In this document: one piece after another, positions 60,848-64,000 of the stretch
How positions within the stretch are numbered: the first letter of the stretch is position 1
Layout of the letters: every line of letters begins with the position of its first letter
Assembly: GCF_900101885.1 (NCBI RefSeq)
Contig: NZ_FNAN01000002.1
Span: forward strand, 62,001-126,000
DNA: 64,000 nt
Source: Dyadobacter soli
GTDB lineage: Bacteria > Bacteroidota > Bacteroidia > Cytophagales > Spirosomataceae
Direction: 5' to 3'
Position numbers and translations under genes: made by a program
The notes under the pieces: model-generated
The model's input: the letters and a program-made list of their open reading frames with translations, nothing else
Databases searched by the model: none
Told to the model about the DNA's origin: nothing

Positions 60848-61402
60848 CTAATGATCGGAATTATAAACCCTGAGCTGGTCTTTCAGGACTTTAAGCGATT
60901 GCGTAATGTGGTATTCGACGCCCTTCTCCGACAGGCTCAGCCGCTCGGCAATGTCCTTCACCGACTGGTTTTCGAACCGGCTCAGCCTGAACACCTCGCA
61001 TGTTTTTTCGGGCAGTTTTTTCATCACCTCATCCACAGCACGCGAAAGGTCCTCGAAACGGACGATCTCTTCCGTGCCATACGATTGCCGTATCTCATTC
61101 AGGATCAGATACTCCTGGTATTTGCGTTGGGTAATGCAGGATTTGATGTAGTTGGTAATGCGGTGCTTCATCGACACCACCAGGTAGGCTTTCAGGTGGC
61201 GGATAAACGAATCTTCGCGCTTGTGCCAGAGGTTTTCAAACACATCCTGGACGAGCTCCTCGGCTTCCTCCCGCGTCCCCGTCTCCTGAAACGCGATACC
61301 GAACAACCGGTACCAGTACCTGGCATAGATCTCCTCAAAAGCGCGTGCATTGCCCTGTTGAAGCAAATCTACCAGCTGTTCGTCGGTAAAGTGTTGATAC
61401 AT
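60848..61402 (-). CDS. ECF-type RNA polymerase sigma factor
   Basis: 184 residues from ATG 61402 (MYQHFTDEQLVDLLQQGN); a further start at 61426 is possible (MRNAIPKPM...). Sigma region 2 (FEEIYARYWYRLFGIAFQETGTREEAEELVQDVFENLW) and region 4 (KLPEKTCEVFRLSRFENQSVKDIAERLSLSEKGVEYHITQSLKVLKDQL) are both complete. No region 3 or C-terminal extension, so it is a standard ECF factor. It is the first gene of the sigma-FecR-SusC-SusD group and would be released when the transporter binds its ligand. No -7 element was found upstream; the gene may be read weakly or autoregulated. Confidence 0.95.
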   Translation of the reverse strand: MYQHFTDEQLVDLLQQGNARAFEEIYARYWYRLFGIAFQETGTREEAEELVQDVFENLWHKREDSFIRHLKAYLVVSMKHRITNYIKSCITQRKYQEYLILNEIRQSYGTEEIVRFEDLSRAVDEVMKKLPEKTCEVFRLSRFENQSVKDIAERLSLSEKGVEYHITQSLKVLKDQLRVYNSDH

Positions 61403-61544
61403 GGGTTTAGGAATAGCGTTGCGCATATATAGGCAACTAACTCCGAAAAACCCCTAGACGGTTTGGTGAAAAATTTTGAGAAAATTTTTATTGGTAGAAT
61501 TTTCTATTGCGGTTTGGAAGTTCCGGCAGTGTTTCAAATCGCAA

Positions 61545-61978
61545 TTAGGACAAGCTGGCTATGATTTGCAAAAACCGATTCATGGATATAATGCTCGTGC
61601 TTTTGTGCTTCTCTAATACAAGAAGATCCTTGTCGCCAGTAACCAAATAATGAGCCCGGCATCTATCACATAACCCTATCAGATAGTTATCACAAGGATC
61701 TCGAACGAGCGAGGGCTCGACTGCGACAGTCGCTTTTCGAACTTTTTTAGGACGAAGTTTCGTAGGCGAGCGGCCTGCACTAGCGATAGATACTTTCGGA
61801 ATTTATTTCTCGGAATCACTTCATCAAATTCAGCGAGAAGTTGCTCCGAATAGTAGACCTCAATTTGGTGGTTTTTAAGTATTTGATAGTATAGTGTGCG
61901 ACGCGACTTATCGTTGATACAAGCTGAAACGTACTAGTTGGCGTCTATGACGACCTTAACCGTTACGTCTTTTTTCAT
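61545..61978 (-). pseudogene. PIN-domain toxin pseudogene (COG1569-like), amber codon plus frameshift
   Basis: Read on the minus strand from ATG 61978, the sequence starts KKDVTVKVVIDAN, then a TAG (61934-61936) where a PIN protein has a hydrophobic residue, then YVSACINDKSRR...VYYSEQLLAEFDEV...KFRKYLSLVQAARL. At the A-run opposite 61734-61737 the frame shifts by one base. In the next frame it continues VRDPCDNYLIGLCDRCRAHYLVTGDKDLLVLEKHKS, the conserved C-terminal half. The stop TAA is at 61545-61547. With the lost base restored it would encode about 144 residues, the family size. The antitoxin gene upstream overlaps it by 23 nt and is intact. Two lesions make an artefact less likely. Confidence 0.85.
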
Positions 61979-62156
61979 CCCTGTATGCATTTATTTCAGC
62001 CTGGATCTCATCCTGCGACATCTCTATATCGGGCAGTTCAGCAGATATTTCCTCAAAAAGCCGATCCATTTCCTCCCAGTAAGCTTTTTTGTCCTTCACA
62101 AGCACTTTTCTTTCTGAAACCCTGTGAAATGCTCTGATAATTTGCTCTCGTGCCAT
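61956..62156 (-). CDS. Antitoxin of the PIN pseudogene, intact
   Basis: 66 residues: MAREQIIRAFHRVSERKVLV, then a charged helix (EEMDRLFEEISAELPDIEMSQDEIQAEINAYRDEKRRNG). It has no clear DNA-binding fold; small size and position directly upstream of a PIN gene identify it as the antitoxin partner. The start of the pseudogene overlaps its 3' end by 23 nt. With its toxin broken, the antitoxin may be a remnant, or may act on a related toxin elsewhere. Confidence 0.72.
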   Translation of the reverse strand: MAREQIIRAFHRVSERKVLVKDKKAYWEEMDRLFEEISAELPDIEMSQDEIQAEINAYRDEKRRNG

Positions 62157-62175
62157 AATGATTTATTCGTGTTAT

Positions 62176-62206
62176 CAAATTTAAGTTTTTAACAACCAGC
62201 TTAAAA
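62176..62206 (-). promoter_or_regulatory. Promoter of the antitoxin/PIN remnant
   Basis: On the minus strand TAAATTTG (62183-62176) is a perfect -7 element, 20 nt before the antitoxin ATG. Nineteen bases upstream the -33 position reads TTTT (opposite 62203-62206), one mismatch from TTTG. Confidence 0.5.
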
Positions 62207-62330
62207 ATCCGATTTTCAAACGGTTGCGTGAGCGGCAAGCTTTTTTAGACTTTCTGAAACCTGTTGACACTAGGCTGTCACAGCATGAGTTTAGTTTTGT
62301 ATTAACTTAAACCAAAACCCAAAAACGAGC

Positions 62331-62738
62331 ATGGCCAACGCAACATCACTCAGAGGATTCGCTACTTTGAATTTCTATGCAGCCGATCTGGATGCCGCAA
62401 AAAGCTGGTATTCAGAAGTATTTGAAATGCAACCCTATTTCGAAAGGCCGGGCTATATCGAGTTCCGTGTGGGTGATTATGAGCACGAAATCGGCATTAT
62501 CGATGCCAAATGGGCTCCACCGGGGGCTGCCGGCACACCCGCGGGAGCGATCATCTACTGGCATGTAGACGATGTAGAAGGCGCGTACAACAGATTGCTC
62601 GAACTAGGTGGTACGAGTTATCAGCCGGTAACTACGCGGGGCGAAGGTTTTGTGACGGCTTCGGTGGTGGACCCGTTCGGCAACATCTTGGGTGTAATGT
62701 TCAACAAGCATTATCTATCGATCATCCATGGAAACTAA
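62331..62738 (+). CDS. VOC-family protein (glyoxalase/bleomycin-resistance fold)
   Basis: 135 residues of a single betaalphabetabetabeta pair: SLRGFATLNFYAADLDAAKSWYSEVFEM, then AIIYWHVDDVEGAYNRLLELGGTSYQP and the C-terminal ASVVDPFGNILGVMFN. The first metal ligand is replaced by Asn in LNFYA, so the site may not bind metal as in glyoxalase I. Function unknown: drug binding, isomerase and dioxygenase relatives all exist. A TAGTTTTG -7-like box lies at 62292-62299, 31 nt before the ATG, without a fitting -33 element. The next gene overlaps its end by 11 nt. Confidence 0.88.
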   Translation: MANATSLRGFATLNFYAADLDAAKSWYSEVFEMQPYFERPGYIEFRVGDYEHEIGIIDAKWAPPGAAGTPAGAIIYWHVDDVEGAYNRLLELGGTSYQPVTTRGEGFVTASVVDPFGNILGVMFNKHYLSIIHGN

Positions 62739-63270
62739 AAACGGCATCGAAGCGATTCCAGCGCCCGGCAATAAGGAATGGCGCGACTGGCTGGCGGAAA
62801 ACGGCAAAAAGAAAGATGCCGTTTTCCTGATCATTTACCACAAAGACAGCCCCACCCCGAGCATCGGCTACAAAGAATCGATCGAACACGCATTGTGCTA
62901 CGGCTGGATCGACAGCAAGGCCATCAAACGCGACGCGGAGAGTTTTTACCTCACATTCACGAAACGCAACCCGAAAAGCAAATGGAGCACCGTGAACAAG
63001 GAACGCGCCGCAAGGATGACCAAGGCAGGCCTGATGCGCGCCGAAGGTCAGAAGATGATCAACCTGGCGAAGGAAACCGGCGCCTGGGATGCCCTGGAAA
63101 CCGCAGGTAATGCAGTAGTGCCCGACGATTTGCAAAAGGCATTCGACGGTAATCCAACGGCATTTGAAAACTTCGGGAAGTTTGCGCCATCTTCCAAACG
63201 GCTGATCCTGGAATGGATTTTGAATGCCAAAGACCGGAGACGCGCGAAAAACGCATTGCTCAGTCGGTAG
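62728..63270 (+). CDS. YdeI/OmpD-associated-family protein
   Basis: 180 residues: EWRDWLAENGKKKDAVFLIIYHKDSPTPSI, then the hallmark SIEHALCYGWIDSKAIKRD and YLTFTKRNPKSKWSTVNKERAARM. The C-terminal helical half is GKFAPSSKRLILEWILNAKDRRRAKN, all typical of the family, often annotated as bacteriocin-protection protein. The biochemical role is not known. Overlaps the VOC gene by 11 nt; co-transcription is likely. Cytoplasmic. Confidence 0.92.
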   Translation: METKNGIEAIPAPGNKEWRDWLAENGKKKDAVFLIIYHKDSPTPSIGYKESIEHALCYGWIDSKAIKRDAESFYLTFTKRNPKSKWSTVNKERAARMTKAGLMRAEGQKMINLAKETGAWDALETAGNAVVPDDLQKAFDGNPTAFENFGKFAPSSKRLILEWILNAKDRRRAKNALLSR

Positions 63271-63347
63271 AAATGGCCGCGCGCAATGAACGTGCCAACC
63301 ATCCGCGCTAACCTTGCGTAATACCGCGCCTGTAAATACATGCACAC

Positions 63348-63896
63348 ATGGGAGCTATCAAAAAGTCCGAATACCAGTTCAAACCCGTCGACCGCAAGAC
63401 CTGGCCCGATCTCGAAAAGCTTTTCGAAGGAAAGGGCGGCCCGAAATACTGCTGGTGCATGGTCTGGCGCGAGCTGGACGCCTCACTGCGCAACGACAAC
63501 AAAGCCAAGAAAAGCGCATTGAAAAGCCAGGTCGATCATAAAATCCCGATCGGTCTTATCGGCTACCACGGCGAGGAGCCCATAGCCTGGTGCTCAGTAG
63601 GCCCGCGCGAGAGCTTCCGCGACCTCGGCGGTGACAGCGACCTTGAAAACGTGTGGTCGATCACCTGCTTTTTTATCCGCAAAGAGCACCGCAAGCAGCG
63701 CCTCACCGAACAGATGATCACCGAGGCGACGCGTTACGCCAAAAAACGGGGCGCCAAGCACGTGGAAGCCTACCCCGTCGCCCCCGATTCGCCGAGTTAC
63801 CGTTTCATGGGATTCAAGCCGCTATTCGAAAAAATGGGGTTCGATTATCGACATAAAGCCGGCTCGCGGCGGTATGTGATGGTGTCCGATGTCTGA
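63348..63896 (+). CDS. GNAT-family N-acetyltransferase
   Basis: 182 residues. The acetyl-CoA site is ITCFFIRKEHRKQRLTEQMITEATRYAKKRG, with RKQRLT in the pyrophosphate loop position; the later VEAYPVAPDSPSYRFMGFKPLFEKMGF is the usual C-terminal strand pair. An N-terminal insertion GGPKYCWCMVWRELD with two close cysteines marks a subgroup found with small-molecule or protein acetylation; the substrate is unknown. 77 nt after the YdeI-like gene on the same strand. Confidence 0.9.
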   Translation: MGAIKKSEYQFKPVDRKTWPDLEKLFEGKGGPKYCWCMVWRELDASLRNDNKAKKSALKSQVDHKIPIGLIGYHGEEPIAWCSVGPRESFRDLGGDSDLENVWSITCFFIRKEHRKQRLTEQMITEATRYAKKRGAKHVEAYPVAPDSPSYRFMGFKPLFEKMGFDYRHKAGSRRYVMVSDV

Positions 63897-63905
63897 AATT
63901 TCCCC

Positions 63906-64000
63906 TTACCACGGAAACTTTTCGAGCCGGTTGATACCTTTGCTAACCAGTTGCGCATTCGTTCGCGACCATTGCAACCAACTTTTGACGCCCAGACTTC
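63906..64000 (-). CDS. 3' end of an unidentified gene, cut by window edge
   Basis: The minus-strand frame ending with TAA at 63906-63908 is open to the window edge and encodes a plausible C-terminus of 30-odd residues (VKSWLQWSRTNAQLVSKGINRLEKFPW). The other two minus-strand frames are poorer: one stops, the other has no evident character. It is convergent with the GNAT gene, 9 nt apart. Too short to identify. Confidence 0.45.
   Translation of the reverse strand, partial: SLGVKSWLQWSRTNAQLVSKGINRLEKFPW

Overview
The window reads as chromosomal DNA of a free-living or plant/soil-type Bacteroidota, most likely Cytophagales/Spirosomataceae and close to Dyadobacter. The genus is an inference from gene content and style, not from a marker gene. 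Evidence: three SusC/SusD outer-membrane pairs, a protease with a type IX secretion sorting domain, many short lipoproteins and Tat-type 'RRxF' leaders, no purine-rich ribosome-binding sites, and several promoters of the Bacteroidota form TTTG-N19-TAnnTTTG. I saw no rRNA, tRNA, CRISPR array, phage or intact insertion sequence.

Layout. 1-1.2 kb: 3' part of a CPA1 Na+/H+ antiporter, then a nested palindromic repeat. 1.5-8.4 kb (minus): SusC, SusD and a two-protein (split) 5'-nucleotidase packed as one operon, suggesting nucleotide scavenging. 8.8-14 kb: unknown cytoplasmic protein, secreted M43 metalloprotease, DNA polymerase IV, and a DACNV-type (DisA_N-like) sensor protein. 14.1-18.8 kb: MsbA-like ABC exporter, two duplicated family 2 glycosyltransferases, and a third glycosyltransferase converging on them with a 71-nt overlap. 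18.9-24.5 kb: sialate O-acetylesterase-like enzyme, PQQ dehydrogenase with an inserted cytochrome c, aldo/keto reductase, small lipoprotein. 24.7-30.4 kb: SGNH hydrolase plus esterase, a three-gene cluster of unknown function, a cytochrome c/sugar dehydrogenase lipoprotein, a small secreted protein. 30.7-35.8 kb: second SusC/SusD pair.

36.4-53.1 kb holds sugar enzymes (an SDR interrupted by an amber codon, CE1-type esterase, Gfo/Idh/MocA oxidoreductase, DUF1080 lipoprotein, two TIM-barrel isomerase-like proteins, GH5 glycosidase), a four-PAS histidine kinase, a MazEF pair, a BlaI/BlaR1-like pair with a very long coiled coil, and a VapBC pair. 53.1-61.4 kb: tandem thioredoxin-fold protein, a three-palindrome repeat, then SusD_2, STN-type SusC, FecR and an ECF sigma factor, i.e. 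a cell-surface signalling locus. Between fecR and susC lies an array of hexamers spaced every 9-10 bp. 61.5-64 kb: an antitoxin next to a PIN toxin pseudogene with two lesions, a VOC protein, a YdeI-like protein, a GNAT acetyltransferase, and the tail of a further gene.

Most genes are ordinary accessory/catabolic genes of this group. The points most worth a second look are the hexamer array at 59.7 kb, the SusCD/split-nucleotidase operon, the two degenerate genes (SDR, PIN toxin), the two palindromic intergenic elements, the DACNV protein, the unknown trio at 26.1-28.1 kb, and a strand-independent preference for the word AATGC/GCATT.
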